Shown: positions 11,177 through 23,871, numbered from the stretch's first letter. The stretch is DNA of 64,000 nucleotides from Toxonevra muliebris (GCA_963691655.1 OY829330.1:15844815-15908814), one strand, 5' to 3'. The notes: generated from the sequence alone by a model not told the origin. Program-made: numbers and translations.

Positions 11177-11287
11177 CAGCCCTATCGTGAAAAAATTTTC
11201 ACGTTTACGTTTTCACTTGTCATCAATAAATTTTAAATTGCTGACAAGCTAAAATTTTCAGGTGAAATTTTCTTTACAATAGGCCTG
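11177..11287. mobile_element. Small hairpin MITE (111 bp)
   Basis: The left end CAGCCCTATCGTGAAAAA and the reverse complement of the right end CAGGCCTATTGTAAAGAA match over most of the arms, and both arms reach a shared GCTTGTC/ACTTGTC block. AAT flanks each side. It lies just after the hAT transposase but has different ends. Confidence 0.55.
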
Positions 11288-12018
11288 AATGTCCCATAAT
11301 CATTCTCAAATTTGGGTCTACATTTTCATAAAGTATACTTTACCTATTTCATGTGAGATTGGCTATTCATATTGCATATCATTTAAAATATTTTGATCCA
11401 AATGTAAGTAAATTTTATTGGAAATAAAAATTGAATATGTATTGTATAATTTTAATCTCTTTTTTCTTTGATTTTGTTTGAAAAAATGGGATGAGTACGA
11501 TACAAGTAAATATCGATACTTTTCTGCTTTTAAGAGTACAGGTATCGAGTAAATCATAGTATCAACGTAACACTATACAGAATAGCCCTGTTCACTCTTT
11601 AGAGTAAAAGGCTGGTTAACGGAGTAACAGGGTAACAGTGTAAAATAAAATTACTCTACAATAACAAAATATAGGACATTTGTTTTTACTCACACTTTAC
11701 ACTTTTACTCTAGTTCGACCCTTGAGTAAAATATTTGTTACTCTGAGTAAGAGAGAAAATTAGTGTTGCCTACTTTTTGATTTGTACGACAACAAAAAAT
11801 AAAAAACAAAAGTTTTGTTGCTGACGCATTCAATTGGGAACATTGATCACAGAGAAAATAAAAAAAGCTGTAAACAATATGAAATGAAAAAATATTGAAT
11901 TTCTTCTCATGTTCTTATTGAAAAGAACTTTGGAAAACTATTGCAAATTAATTTTATCTTCCCCCACCTTCAACGCACTTAATTTTGCAAATAAAAATGA
12001 ATAGAGGAGGTTTTTGAA
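11288..12018. other. AT-rich stretch with imperfect repeats of GAGTAAAA
   Basis: The words GAGTAAAA, TTACTC and TTTTACTC recur between about 11600 and 11760 and again near 13060, without a clean tandem or inverted structure. No gene was seen. Confidence 0.4.
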
Positions 12019-12026
12019 CTTTTACT

Positions 12027-12940
12027 CACGGTTGCCACTTATTTTATTTTGTACCAATATTTACCAAAAAATGTACTAAATGGGGGAAAAATGTACCAAT
12101 ATAATAAGTAAAATTAAATTTTATTTACTAAGGATGTAGTCTGGTGTTCGAGTTTCAAAAAATCGAGTATTTTTTTAAATGTATTTCGAAAGTACAATAC
12201 AATATATTGAAAGTAAACTTTATCTCTCGTTAAAACTTTAAAAACGTTTTTCTCGAAACAAGGTTTTTTGACCGGCTGAACTTTTAATATATTATCTTAC
12301 ACGCCAATGGCTCTCGCAGGTAGTAACATTGTTTATTTTTAATCATTTTTTACAACGATTGTCAACAGAAAACAACGCGATTTTGTTGGTTTTTAATCAA
12401 AATGTTTAAACCCGGGCCAGCCACACACTTTTTTTTTAGGTATCCAATTTAGACGTAAAAAAACGCTAAAAAAAATATCGTAAAATAAACTCCAAAAATT
12501 TGTTTTGTACAATTAAAGATGTCAATAATAACATATAAAAAAATGAAATAATTGTATTTTATTTTGTTATAATAAAAAATTCCCGAAATAACTTTAAAAA
12601 TTAGGCCGGAACACCAGACTACATCCTTAATAAAAAGTAACACATTAATTAAAATATATATTTGTTTTTTAAAAATAGTCGTAGGCCGACTAGATATAAT
12701 GAGACTCTTACCGTCCGACACACATTTCTATTGAAAGCATTATATATTATGTATATTTAAATTTTACCTTTTTCAACAAAAAATATTTTGAAAATAAGTT
12801 TACAATTCTTAATTATTATAAAAGCTAACTTTGCCCACTGAATGTACCAGATTTTTAAAACATGTACTAATGTATCAAGCACAGAAAAATGGAAAAAAAT
12901 GTACCAGTTTTGCTAGAATTGTACCAAAGTGGCAACCGTG
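12027..12940. mobile_element. Non-autonomous hAT element (914 bp) with an 8-bp target duplication
   Basis: Terminal inverted repeats CACGGTTGCCACTT are present at both ends, and the octamer CTTTTACT flanks them (12019-12026 and 12941-12948). Subterminal GTACCA and GTACTA words are repeated in both arms, as in transposase-binding subterminal arrays. There is no coding content. A second element occupies its centre (12131-12627). Confidence 0.9.
12131..12627. mobile_element. Hairpin MITE nested in the hAT element, TA-flanked
   Basis: The left end AGGATGTAGTCTGGTGTTC and the reverse complement of the right end agree over 19 bases, and TA borders each side (12129-12130 and 12628-12629). A TA target suggests a Tc1/mariner-type mobiliser. 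The interior contains AAAAACGTTTTTCTCGAAAC, a phrase that recurs near 46010, and has no ORF of interest. Confidence 0.75.
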
Positions 12941-13085
12941 CTTTTACTACACATTTTTTTAATCAAAAAAAAAAAGTAAACAATAAATAATGAAAAATAT
13001 CCGATTGACATTTACTCCAGAGAGCACTATTTCAGTTTTAGATGCGTTCACGCTCTAGAGTAAAACATTACTTTTTACTCCGTTA

Positions 13086-13246
13086 TCTCTTATCTCTGGA
13101 GACCTGAGTTCGATTCACGGCTTGGGTATGTTTCTTATTTATCTTTCTTTCGCTCTGCCTTTCTTTCTTTCTTGGGGCTTTGGTACAGTAGATATTATAG
13201 GTCGCAGTGCCTGACTTTCGAGTCGTCCTCTTTCAAATAATAATAA
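13086..13246 (+). mobile_element. 5'-truncated tRNA-derived SINE with a 10-bp target duplication
   Basis: Matches the SINE at 31500-31688 from the anticodon region onward: CTCTGGAGACC, the B box GTTCGATTC, TTGGGTATGTTTCTTAT, a (CTTT)n stretch, CTTGGGGCTTTGGTACA and a (TAA)n tail. TACTCCGTTA flanks it (13076-13085 and 13247-13256), consistent with LINE-machinery insertion. It lacks the A box and so cannot be transcribed from its own promoter. Confidence 0.8.
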
Positions 13247-13256
13247 TACTCCGTTA

Positions 13257-15939
13257 CTAATGTTTTTCTGTTTTACTCTCTCTTCAATGTTTTGTTTGAT
13301 TCCTTGTTATACCATTAGTTTTTTGTTACTACCTGTATCTATAAATGTTTTTCCAGCTAAAAAGTATTTAATTTGATTTTGGAGTCAATGAAAAATCAAC
13401 AATTTAAAATGGAAAATATTTAAAATGACAATATAAGATAATGTTGGTGGGAATAGCAACAAATTATACAAAAAATATTTCATTTATGTATGAAAAATGC
13501 AGAAAAAAGTTGCTTAAAATTTGCGAACTATTAAAATAATCCCACTTAGTTTTTGGCCATTGAATTACGATGTTTTTATAAAAATTATTAAGTAATTTTT
13601 TAAACAAAACTCATTTCCACAAACAAACAAAAGCTAAACAACGTAAAGGGTGGCAAATAAAAAAATTTATTTATAAGTTAGTAAAAAGTGTTGTATTTTT
13701 CATAAAATTTTACTATTTTCCAATAAAATGCAACAGTGTATCTTCGGCAACCCAATTTTCATTGAAGTGATGCAGGTTTCTTCCGTCAGCTAAAAAGTTT
13801 GAAGTGAAATGTATTCTCTCTCTCATTTGCTCAGTGTTCATTTTTCAAAACAACAATAATTTCATTGTTTGACAGCAAATTAAAACATAGATCGTGTAAC
13901 ATCGCTCTTATGGCATACGGCAGGGGTGGGAACGTCATATGCACTCAGTGCAAATTTGTTTTTTTAAAAGCACTAAGGTGTATGCTATGCATTCTAATAC
14001 ACATACATAACACTCCGCACTAAGCAATACGAAATACACAAACAATTTTGTCTTTTTCGATTCTCATCTCTCTTCATTGCCTATACCAAAGAGCAAAGCA
14101 ACAACACTTTCGAATGCTTTGTTGTTAAACATTGCCGACACTTTATTCAACGTAGATTTTGTTGTTGTCTAACCTATGATTTATTGTTCCTTTATAATAA
14201 TTAAGTTTATATGTATTGGTGTTTATACTTCCATAAGAAACTTTTGGGTACCCTGGTATACGCGTTTTGATGTTGCAACCTCTTAAACTTCGGAATCGCA
14301 CGTTATCGCAAACTGGCGCTATTTTGCAGCTCTGAAGTTGCAACAACTGATTTGCTTTTTGCTTATTTTTTCTGTGCAAAATTAAAAAGATTTACTTTTT
14401 GCTAATAAAATAAAATGCGATGTTTCCGCAAATTTTCTATTAACTTTTTCGTATCGAATATATTTTAATAAATTTTTTGTTGAAAATCTTTCTATCATAA
14501 GAATCAAAAAAGAGAAAGAAAAGGAAGAAACGAAGTAAAAACGAGGTAAACTGCGTCTTCAGCGCGACAAAAAAAACGTGTTTGTTTGAAAAACGCTCTG
14601 CGACAGCGAACGCAACGGCAAAATCGAGTGTATTTGCGCATACCTTTTACCTGTAGAGTATCGGGGCCGCTATAGTAGCCAAAAATATACAGATTTAAAA
14701 AAAATCATGAAATTTGATACTCGTGGCTTTTTGGGGTCGCTGAATCCGAATCTGCAAAACAGAATTTCAAAAATCAGTATGGAGTCACGCATAAGGCAGT
14801 GTTACAACTTTGTTCTACGTCTAACTTTACTCAAGGGAGGAAAGTGACGACCAGTTAGTCGGGAGAGTCCAGAAGGTCAGGGTATGGCTTTAGAATGATA
14901 TTTTTCTACAACAGATCTAACCACTTTTATTCGAAATGAAGGAAATGCCATGTATTCATTATTCATTTTATACATAGCATAAGCAGCAGTGAGTGATAAG
15001 TCAATCAAGTCGATGGGCTCAATGTTCCGCAGTCGAAACAATTAAAAATAGAAGTATAAACTTGACTAACCAAAAATGATTTTTTTACTTCGCCGAATGG
15101 ATTTAGCATAAAACTGTAAGATCCTTTGATAAAAATAGAAGATGCACAATATTGATGGATGAGGTAAGCCAAGCCAAGTTCCTCAATGGGTTGGTGTGCT
15201 ATAATAGTAATAGACTAGTCGGTAAGGCCCCAGTAACTGGGGCTATTTTTTTGCTCCAGAAATCTCTTTATGAAAAACAAATATCAAAAGAGAACCAAAT
15301 TACTCGTTGGTGTTTATTTTGTTATTTGTGTATGAAGATAACTCGTTAGATAATTCTGAGAAATACCGTTACTCATGTCTTCTCTCTCTCTCTTATTTGT
15401 TATTTATTCCCGCTTAAGCAATGATTTTAACAACTATGAATGCAATGCTTTGTTCAATGAGTGAATTTTAAAGAACTTCCGACGTTAATATTTGGAATTG
15501 GCTAAACCGATTTTAAATCTGATAATTTAAGGCTAACCTGCTCGTCAAGCTCTTGATATGATATGATAGTGTAGCACTTCTGGATCTTCTGGAATAAAAA
15601 TGTAGTTACACTAATAAATGTATAGATTACGATATGAAAAAAAAGTGTTGACAAATTAAATTAATAAACCAACAAATTTTATTAAAGCAATTTGCCATAT
15701 AACGCATAATTTAAAAATATATATACCGATATATCTGAATCAAGTTAAATGGATCACTTGGTATATAAATAAAAAAAATTATAAATTAATTAAATAATAT
15801 AAATAAATAATTTTTAGCCTTATTTAAATACTTAAAACTTACCTGTGACCTAGTTATACAGAGTGATATCTCCCCGATGGTCAACATGAATGGAGGTGAA
15901 AAGGAGGTCGAGCTGTAGAGTGTTAAAGATTTAATGTTC
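13257..15939. other. Long AT-rich region without a recognisable gene
   Basis: No coding match was seen. CAGGGGTGGGAACG at 13922 looks like a hAT left terminus, but no partner end was found. A slightly more GC-rich patch at 14560-14900 has no open frame of note. The short GGCCCCAGTAACTGGGGC hairpin near 15225 is noted and rejected as a terminator. Confidence 0.4.
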
Positions 15940-16700
15940 CTTGTTCCAGTTTATTTGCTATAACATCTAAAATTTATAACAAATGAACAAACATTTTTCA
16001 AAGTTAATTTGAAAGGTAATTAAATTACACTATGCGACAATTTGAGGGTCAATGTCTCGGGACAAAACCAAACTAATCTCAAACGATAGTATTTGACCTC
16101 AGTAACAAAAACCCTAATCCCTTTTTGCTCCACTACGTCACAATTTGGGTTTTTATGTGTTACCTTTAACTCCTAGAGACTACTTGTTTTGGGTGGCCCT
16201 TAGTGAAATTTTTTTGTGGAATGTTTTAACCCTTTACCTCCTCTTAAATGTAGCTTTAAAATGTTCTAAAGAAATATTCCTCGGAAAATTTAAATATAGG
16301 CCGCCGAAGACAAGAACCACCTTAAATAAAATTTTTATATGATTTTGCTCATTTTTTGAATTTCAAACCACTGTAAAAAAAATTGTGACGTAGTGGAGCA
16401 AAAAGGGATTAGGGCTTTTGTTACTGAGTTTTGTCCCGAAAATATGTGTTACACTGTGTTATCTTTCTAACGGTCATGTTTACTTCAAATTCAGTTCAAT
16501 AGAATTTTATGTTATTACGTCCGAATTTGTTTGATTCAATTTTATCACTTATTTAGTATAAAAGCAATTTAAAACCATTGAAACTTACGGAAATCTAATC
16601 ATTCATAGTTGAAATGCTAGTTAATGCTATTAGCTTTCAAAAAAGTATTTTGTAAGTTTTGTTCATTTGTTAACTTCAGATGTTACAGCAAAAATACTTA
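15940..16700. mobile_element. Large imperfect inverted-repeat element
   Basis: The left arm (about 15955-16150) and right arm (about 16375-16690) are inverted copies. The best block is AGTAACAAAAACCCTAATCC and CTTTTTGCTCCACTACGTCA in the left arm against its complement at 16385-16430. An outer block (TAACATCT...AACAAATGAAC) also matches. The open frame of 65 codons in the middle has no recognisable features. The terminal boundaries are approximate and no target duplication was identified. Confidence 0.7.
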
Positions 16701-17235
16701 AAAACACTCAAAAATCTTTAAATCGTTACAGTTCGCAAATGAGTGGTAACTGTAGCGCCCACTTGACTTCCTATTTATCTAGATCTTCTTTATCCACCTT
16801 TCATTATGACAGTAGGTAAAGAATCACCCTCTATAATGAGTATAGAATATATGTATGTATATGTAATTTGTATAATGATAGTGTGTTTGAGTGAATTTTC
16901 TTAGTCATTAAACTTCCAGTTGAACTTAGGATGATCGTAGGAGTAATCATCGAACGCTCCAAAGCAAGCAATGGATTACACCCTATTGCACCAGAGCTCT
17001 TGCATTTTGAATTCCTTTTTAGCATTGCATGCCCTAAGGCATGGAATACTCGTTTTATACCTAAAACATAATTAAGCTTTGCGTCAGCTTTGGTTTGACG
17101 TTTAAAGTAGAATCATATGTAGGGTTATTATGCCAAAATATTGAAATCGAGGACAGCGAGCTGAAAAAACTAGGTAATTTTGACTAAAATCGAGAACGCA
17201 TAAAATAATACAAATTTCTCAAAAAAAATTATGAA
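16701..17235. other. AT-rich spacer, nothing recognised
   Basis: No gene or repeat could be supported here. Confidence 0.4.
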
Positions 17236-17238
17236 TAT

Positions 17239-18059
17239 TTGAAACATATGTTTTACAAAATTGTAAAGCACCAAAGTGCCAAAGACACTGGTACATGGTG
17301 GAGCCCGACACTGTCTAAACTAAGATCCGATACGCGGAAACTCTTTAACAGGACAAAGCGTACGAACGAGTGGCAGGAATACTATAAAATGCTAACAGAG
17401 CAAAAAGAGCCAATTTCAGGAGCTTCTGTGAGGAAATAGTCGAAACCCATGCGGCAGCTAGGATTCATAAAGTACTAGCAAAAGGAAGGATGGAGACAAT
17501 TATGGCGTTAAAACTACCAGATGGTAGCTAAACCGCCAACGAAGAACAAAGAGGAAAAATATTTCTGAGAACACACTTTTCTCCGAGCAATTGCTACGGG
17601 TAAAAGGATATTCCCACAAAATTGGTACACTGACGGCTCGAGAACAGAGAAAGGAACTGGGGCAGGGGTGTACGGTCCTAAGACCAAACACTCGGAGTCT
17701 ATGGGAAACACGGCAAGTATATTCCAAAGAGCGATTCATGCCATAAGGCTCTTTGCACAGTTCAACCTTGAACGTGAGTGTAAAAAGCAAGACATAGAAA
17801 TCTACTCAAATAGTCAAACCGCTATCAGAGCACTGGACTCCTTTGAGATCTCCTCAAAATTAATATGGGAATGTCTAGAGCTTCTGAATAAGTTAGGCAA
17901 GACAAATAAGATCACCTTATTCTGGTTACCTGGACATACAGGAATATAAGGTAATGAGATATCAGACAAACTAGCAAGGAAAGCAGCGGCCAAGACATGC
18001 ATTGGTCCTGAACCCATGGTAGGTCTAGGAATCCAAACCATAAAAAGCTCTCTAAAATG
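17239..18059 (+). pseudogene. LINE fragment: endonuclease-RT linker joined to an RNase H domain
   Basis: The first part (17239-17439) reads WWSPTLSKLRSDTRKLFNRT and WQEYYKMLTEQ, typical of the linker after the endonuclease of jockey/I/LOA-type LINEs. After an internal deletion that removes the whole reverse transcriptase, 17610-18059 reads an RNase H: WYTDGSRTEKGTGAGVYG, ALDSFEISSK and LFWLPGHTGI, with a stop just after and then GNEISDKLARKAA. The RNase H catalytic Asp in TDGS and the GHxGxxGNExAD-like end survive. The element continues after the inserted LINE at about 19090. Confidence 0.75.
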
Positions 18060-19088
18060 TTTTTTTTTTTTTTTTGTTGGAACAGCAAAGGAAGTATTCA
18101 AGAATGCAGCACTCAGACAAGTTTTACGTCTATTGTACTATATCCTACGTACCTGTTTGCTATTCTTTTTTTTTAAATTTCTGTTTTTCAAGCGTTAGTA
18201 AGGCAATAATCATGATTAAGTGTAATATAGATATTTGAATTAATATATCTATAAAACTTTGTGAAAACTAAATTAAAGCTGTGTCTTTAAATCAAAGAGC
18301 TCAGGTGTTCGTCTCCCAACACACCAGTGCAAATATACTTACTCGGATCTGAAAGAAAGCGGGGCACACACTAAGAAAGTGGTCCGCCGTCTCTTCACAT
18401 TCTTCCTCCAAACCACAGGAAGCACAGAAGGCACTAACTCCCAGGCCAATCATATTCAAATGTTTGGCCCAAGAGAAGTGACCTGTCAGGTCCTCCCATT
18501 TACGATTGTGGGTCAAATCGACCCACTCATTAATGGTGGTCTTGATGGCTGTAGACGAAAAAAAGAGTACAGGTTCTGGGCCCAGGGAACCAGTTTCCGA
18601 ACCCTTCCTGGCCAGAGGGCCAGTAGATTCATTTCCTGAGTGTCCAGGAACCCATATCAACAGCAGACTATTGTGTTTTTCAACACAGTCAAGCCTGGAT
18701 TTACAATGCATAACCAGTTTAGTGTGGTTAGAGGATTAAGCAAGGATTTAAGCGCAGCCTCAATGTCACTAAATACACATATACTCCTCTCACTCCAACC
18801 ATTATCAATAACATGGTCCATTGCCTTGATGATTGCAAAAATTTCTCTTGAAAAACAGAAGCATACAACCCAAGAGAGAAGTGAAGGTGCACTCCATCAT
18901 TTTCAAAGAAGACCCCAGAACCCGAACCGAATTCTGTTCTGGAGCCGTCGGTGAAAATGCGCTTACAATCAACTCCCGGCCCAGGTCCCGGCAAGAACAA
19001 AGTTTGGGACTCTGGAATTTGTATTGTATAGCGCTGTTTTAAAACTGGAATTGTTGGCATTGTACGGGTGGTATTGATACGATACTGG
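18060..19088 (-). mobile_element. 5'-truncated LINE inserted antiparallel into the preceding LINE
   Basis: Read on the minus strand it begins within the region before RNase H, has FTDGSRTEFGSGSGVFF (first catalytic Asp), LLIWVPGHSGNEST, a downstream linker with the zinc-binding CASCGLEEECEETADHFLSV segment, then a 3' UTR and a poly(A) tail that appears as a T run at 18060-18075. The host LINE reads up to one side of it and resumes on the other. Frames are broken (18301-18711 and 18728-19234). The right boundary is placed where the host LINE frame becomes readable again. Confidence 0.75.
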
Positions 19089-19500
19089 GCACTCCTCCCA
19101 AAGCTTAGGCAATAAAAGCTGCTCATTGGGAACTTCGATCCCAAAAGAGCGACCCTCTGTCTAAAGCTAAGGAAATACCAACTTAGACTAATCAAGGGCA
19201 TTCTCTCAGGACACTGTAAACTGGGAGAGCACATAAAGAACTTAGGAGTGATTCAGGATAACACTTGTACAAAGATTCTGCCAAAAAGACAAGGAAACAT
19301 CAGAACATATCTTAATACACTGCGAGGCACTTACTCGCAGGAGGAAAAGATACCTGGGGCAATATTACCCGGAAAGTGAGGACATCATAGCCTTGAAACC
19401 ACATCAATTACTGTAATTCATCACCAAGATTGGCTTGTCTGACAGCTTATAATTTAGCTACTATCGGGGGTACAATAGATCTTTAAAGTCGAAGTATATG
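19089..19500 (+). pseudogene. LINE C-terminal segment and 3' tail (continuation of 17239-18059)
   Basis: Reads KLLIGNFDPKRATLCLKLRK, YQLRLIKGILSGHCKLG and then a CCHC-like CRFCQKDKETSEHILIHCEA, all in the orientation of the first LINE. After a stop the tail has the phrase GGGGGTACAATAGATCTTTA. This restores the order RNase H, linker, zinc segment for the host LINE. Confidence 0.65.
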
Positions 19501-19589
19501 TTACCCATAATAATCAATCAAGTATAGACCTTAAAATATCGTCAAATTACTGTAAAATACAGTAATTACTGTACAGTTAACCTCACTGG

Positions 19590-20735
19590 TTTCACCAAAC
19601 GGGATTTGTAGTTGTAGTTTACAAGTAACAAATTTGTAGAAATGTTACTATTTTGTTGTTTTTTGTTTCACCAAACAGACGACTAATCACAAATTTGTAA
19701 CATTTGTAAGAACTTCTCACAAAAAAAATTCGTCATACTTAAAGCAGACTGTTATTATATTTACACTTTTTAATCAGCAACTAAATAATGTAGGTTAATT
19801 TAAAAAAATTTAAAGTTAACTTTTTCATACTCAATGTTGCGTATATGCAACATTCACTTTTATGTGGCATAAATAAAATGTTTAACAGATATTACTATTA
19901 ACGCTATTTGTATTCGATTCTGTCAGGTATTCTTCAAGTTTGCTGATTGCCGAATATTTGAAATTTCTTGCTTAAGTAATTTTTTTTAATTGTTTGTCTT
20001 TGAAGTCTAGCAAAAAACCTAAGTGCAATAATTTTTAGTAAAATCTTTTGCACTATTTTTTGAAAAATAATGCATTAAATTATTACTAACCGGAAATTTT
20101 TTTTAGCAGATATGTTTATAAAAGATAAGAGACTATGAAAATCAAAAAATTGGAGAAAAGGAGTTATCCAGTGGTTGTCTACAGCTTCATAGCTATGTTT
20201 TTTTAACCTTTAATAAAGGGCAAACAAATCAATGTAGAAGCAAGAAATTTGGTGTCATGATTGTGGAAGAACTAAGTAACCATAATTTTACAACAAAAGG
20301 TTTCTCTCAAGCCCCATTATAATTCGCTCGTCAAACGGTTAATAAACATGTCTACCAAATTTTAAAATGATAGAGTTTTAAAAATAATTAATTTTAAAAT
20401 TTTTAGGTAGAAATACTTTATCAAAAAAACCGCGAAAATTTTATTTTCTACACTCATTGGTAAAAGTTGTCATACATCAGTGTCACAAATTTGTAAAAAC
20501 AAATTGGGTATTTACAAGTCATACAAAAATTACGTGAAACGTCATTTTTTTTATATTACTTGTAATCTACAAAATTGTAAGAGAGCACCTCTTACAATTT
20601 TTGTTGCCTCTTATTACAAAGTTGTGAATTTGAGACTTGTAACTTATGAAATGAAAAATGATTTTACACATTTGCAATTGTAATTCACAAGCACAAATTT
20701 GTAATTGTAAATTGTATATAGTGAAACAGGGTACC
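19590..20735. mobile_element. Possible TIR element with ACAAATTTGT-rich ends
   Basis: The left end has CACTGGTTTCACCAAAC and the right end, reversed, CCCTGTTTCACTATATAC; both are followed by repeated ACAAATTTGT and TTACAA words pointing inward. No transposase and no clear target duplication were found. The TTTCAC termini with arrays of short subterminal words fit a non-autonomous DNA transposon. Confidence 0.4.
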
Positions 20736-22820
20736 GGTATCATATTAATAATAAAATACAAAAATAGGTAAAATCGGATAAGTTCCACACCCACTTCCCA
20801 TAAAATCTAATCTCGAAATGCACATATCTTGTAAAGTATCATAGATAGAAAGCTAAAATTTTATGAGTAGATAAATTTACTCCACTTGTTTTTGCTCCAA
20901 AAATTGGAAATGCGTCTAGTTCAGCATTCTTTTACGTACGACCTAGCGACCTTTAAATTTCAATATTTTTTCGTGAAATTTTTAGGATGTCTAAATGAAG
21001 GCAAGTGGGCACTTTTCCGCAAAGTTGACTCCAATTTTTTTCTGTGTGCAGTCTTATATATATATGTAGGTGACACTAAGCACTAGTATATAGGGTGACA
21101 CTAAGCTATACGGAGAATTTTTTCGAAAAATCTATTCATTTTACTGAAAAAATAATCTGTGTAAAATTTTAGATCAATTGGATAAGGGGAAATGGTGACC
21201 CAAGAGCTACAAGAAAAGACGGTTTTCGTGCACAAAATTCATATTTGATTGTTTATATCTCAGACATTTTTCATTTAACATAAAAACTGTCTTTAAGCAA
21301 TCTGTAGATTTATTAAAGAGGAATAATTCACTTTTACAAAGTTTTCCTAAAAATCGAAAATAAGCTCATATAATGTGCACTTAAAGTTCAAATATATGCA
21401 ACTGAAACAGCAAAAAATGCACTAAAAACATCTAAAATATGCAATTAAAAACAAAAGATAATTTTTTTTTAATTGCATTTTTTCGGTAAAAAAAAAACAA
21501 AAATATTGCACGTAATTTAACAAACAAAGGATCTATTATATTCTATTATAAAATGAACATAAAAAGTTTAACTCAAACCGCAGTTAATTGAATATGTAAA
21601 TGATCATGTGATATATTTTTATTTATTGTTTTATTGGCATAAACAATAAAATTTTTTTGAAGTTTTCAAATACAAAACTTTCCTGTTCGGGTCTAAAAAA
21701 ATGTCTGTATAAAGAAAATTATCGCTCTACATCAACAGACGGACAATAGGAGCACAAAATTCATTTATAGAATAGTTGTTTATAGAATAATTTTCTTCAC
21801 TAAATTCCAATTTACATATCGTCTATGGAAACCCATAAAAAATGGATTTTCAAGGCGAAATTGATTTCTTTTAATAGACGAATATATATTTGGTCGATAT
21901 AAGTTTTGCGCAGTGACGTTTCATAAGAAATGGTTTCATTAATATATGTTCTCAAAAAACTTCATAAATCAGATATTCCATTGTAAGATACAATGGAATA
22001 AAAGCTTGGCATAAATCTCAACAAAATATTTTAAGCCCTGCTGCCTCAAACATGCATTTATTGTAGTAAAATATGCAAAAATATGCACTAACGATTGAAT
22101 GCCAAAGGAATTAAAGGAAATTTAATGATTTGCAAAGATAGCACTGCCCTGCAAATTTCAACTTTTCTTGTGCGAATAAGATGGCTTACATTGATTCCAA
22201 ATGATTGTTTTAATGCTGAACACGTCATGTTTTCGTGAAAAAAGAGGATAAAACTCCTAAAAATAGCGTTTTTGAAAAATTGTGGTGCTGAAGTTGGACG
22301 TGCTACAAACTTCGCTAATATCAGAAATTATATACTGAACCATGCCCTAAGTCAAATTGTTCGCACGCGCCCTTGGTTAGCAAAATGTATGGAGCAAATA
22401 AGCCATCTAATGTACATATGTGTTTTATAGAAAATTTTACGTTGTTTTTTGAAATACAGTGTATAGGCTAAAAGAAAACAATTTTTAGTTTTAGCACTTA
22501 CAGTAACTCATAAAAATGATCACATAATATAACATTTTTAGGAATCGATAAATAGCCAAGGACTGTGTCAAATCGAAAAGTAATAACCTAGTATGGGTTT
22601 TAATAAATTTTGTGAGCCACTATATATTAATCCCAATTTCCACACCCTGTGTTAACATTTTGCAGTCACAATGCTCGGCAATATTGTGGATCTATTTTAG
22701 AGAAATAACTTTGCCGAAAACACCAATATAAAATTCCTTGTGGTTTATATGTTAAGTGAATTTATATATGTGACCTCTATTGTAAACGTTGACTTGGAAA
22801 AAATCGCTTATTTGATCTAA
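20736..22820. other. AT-rich region without identified features
   Basis: No gene. ATGCACT/ATGCAA-type words recur (about 21370-21460 and 22050-22100) but do not form clear terminal repeats. Confidence 0.4.
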
Positions 22821-23220
22821 AGTAGCACTAAACGTTTAGTGATAGTGAGATTTTATTTCCACTACCACTAAAAGATTAGTGGTAGTTAATTTTTACTTCC
22901 ACTACCACTAAAGATTTAGTGGTAGTTGATATTTATTTCCTTTAGCACTAAAGATTTAGTGACAGTGGGAGTTTACTTCTACTACCACTAAATGTTTAGT
23001 GGTAGTTGATTTTTATTTCCACTAACACTAAAGGTTTAGTGACAGTGGGATTTTATTTCCACTACCACTAAAAATTTAGTGGTACCTAATTTTTATTTCG
23101 ACTACCACTAAAGATTTAGTGGTAGTTAATTTTTATTTCCACTACCACTAAAGGTTTAGTGGTAGTTAGTTTTTATTTCCACTACCACTAAAGATTTAGT
23201 AGTAGTGAAAACTATAATGC
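22821..23220. repeat. Minisatellite: about ten 40-bp units, each with a dyad core
   Basis: The unit is CTACCACTAAA-(3 bases)-TTTAGTGGTAG followed by a 16-base T-rich spacer such as TTAATTTTTATTTCCA. The core is an inverted repeat, so every unit can fold or bind a dimeric protein. Units differ by a few bases, and a variant (AGCACTAAA...TTTAGTGACAGTGG) recurs about every third unit, suggesting a higher-order 120-bp periodicity. There is no coding potential. Confidence 0.9.
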
Positions 23221-23871
23221 AGTCAAAATTTAGTGACTAGATCCCCAGTCTGGACGATAAAACGTTCGAGAGCTAGCTTCATGAGTGTTACGAGTTACTC
23301 GACGTTAATTTTGATAGATAAACAAGTCTCAGCTCACTTTTGGACTTCAAAGAAATTTCTTTTCAACAGAGAATTTTAGCAATTAAGAGTGCAAAAAGTA
23401 CATGTTAAGCGAGCACATTAGATTGCCCATCTGTGCAAAGTTCGATTTTTTCTCCTGCTAGTGGATTTTCTGAAAAATATAGGAGTCTTTATATAAAAAG
23501 TCTATGTTCCACCATTTCTTTCAGTTTTGGATAGCACACTATTTAAAATACAACGCTAAGTCACCTTCTTAAAACGTGCCTACTTTTATCATAGATATGT
23601 ATAATAAAATAGATTTTCTAATTAAATATATTTTTATAAAACAGTCTGCTGTCTGAGTAATAAAAATTTGCTTCTTAAATTGATCGACTTTGGCAAGCCC
23701 TAACTCCTTCAAAACACAACCGCTGTAAAAAATATTTTGGGTTCGTTATACATATTCTATTACCTTTAAAATGACTCTCGAAGCATTGTGGGACGTCTCA
23801 AAGTTTAAAAATAATCGATTTTTTGAATTTTTTTTTAATTGTGAGTTTATTTATAGGTAGACGAATCTTTA

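Noticed and set aside
11589..13110. Large inverted-repeat element marked by GAGTAAAA words
   Set aside because: The matches at the two ends are partly direct rather than inverted and are too short to define an element.
13922..13935. CAGGGGTGGGAACG as a hAT left end
   Set aside because: No partner terminus or 8-bp duplication could be found.
15220..15255. GGCCCCAGTAACTGGGGC followed by T run, like a bacterial terminator
   Set aside because: The setting is insect nuclear DNA without a gene nearby; a chance hairpin is likelier.
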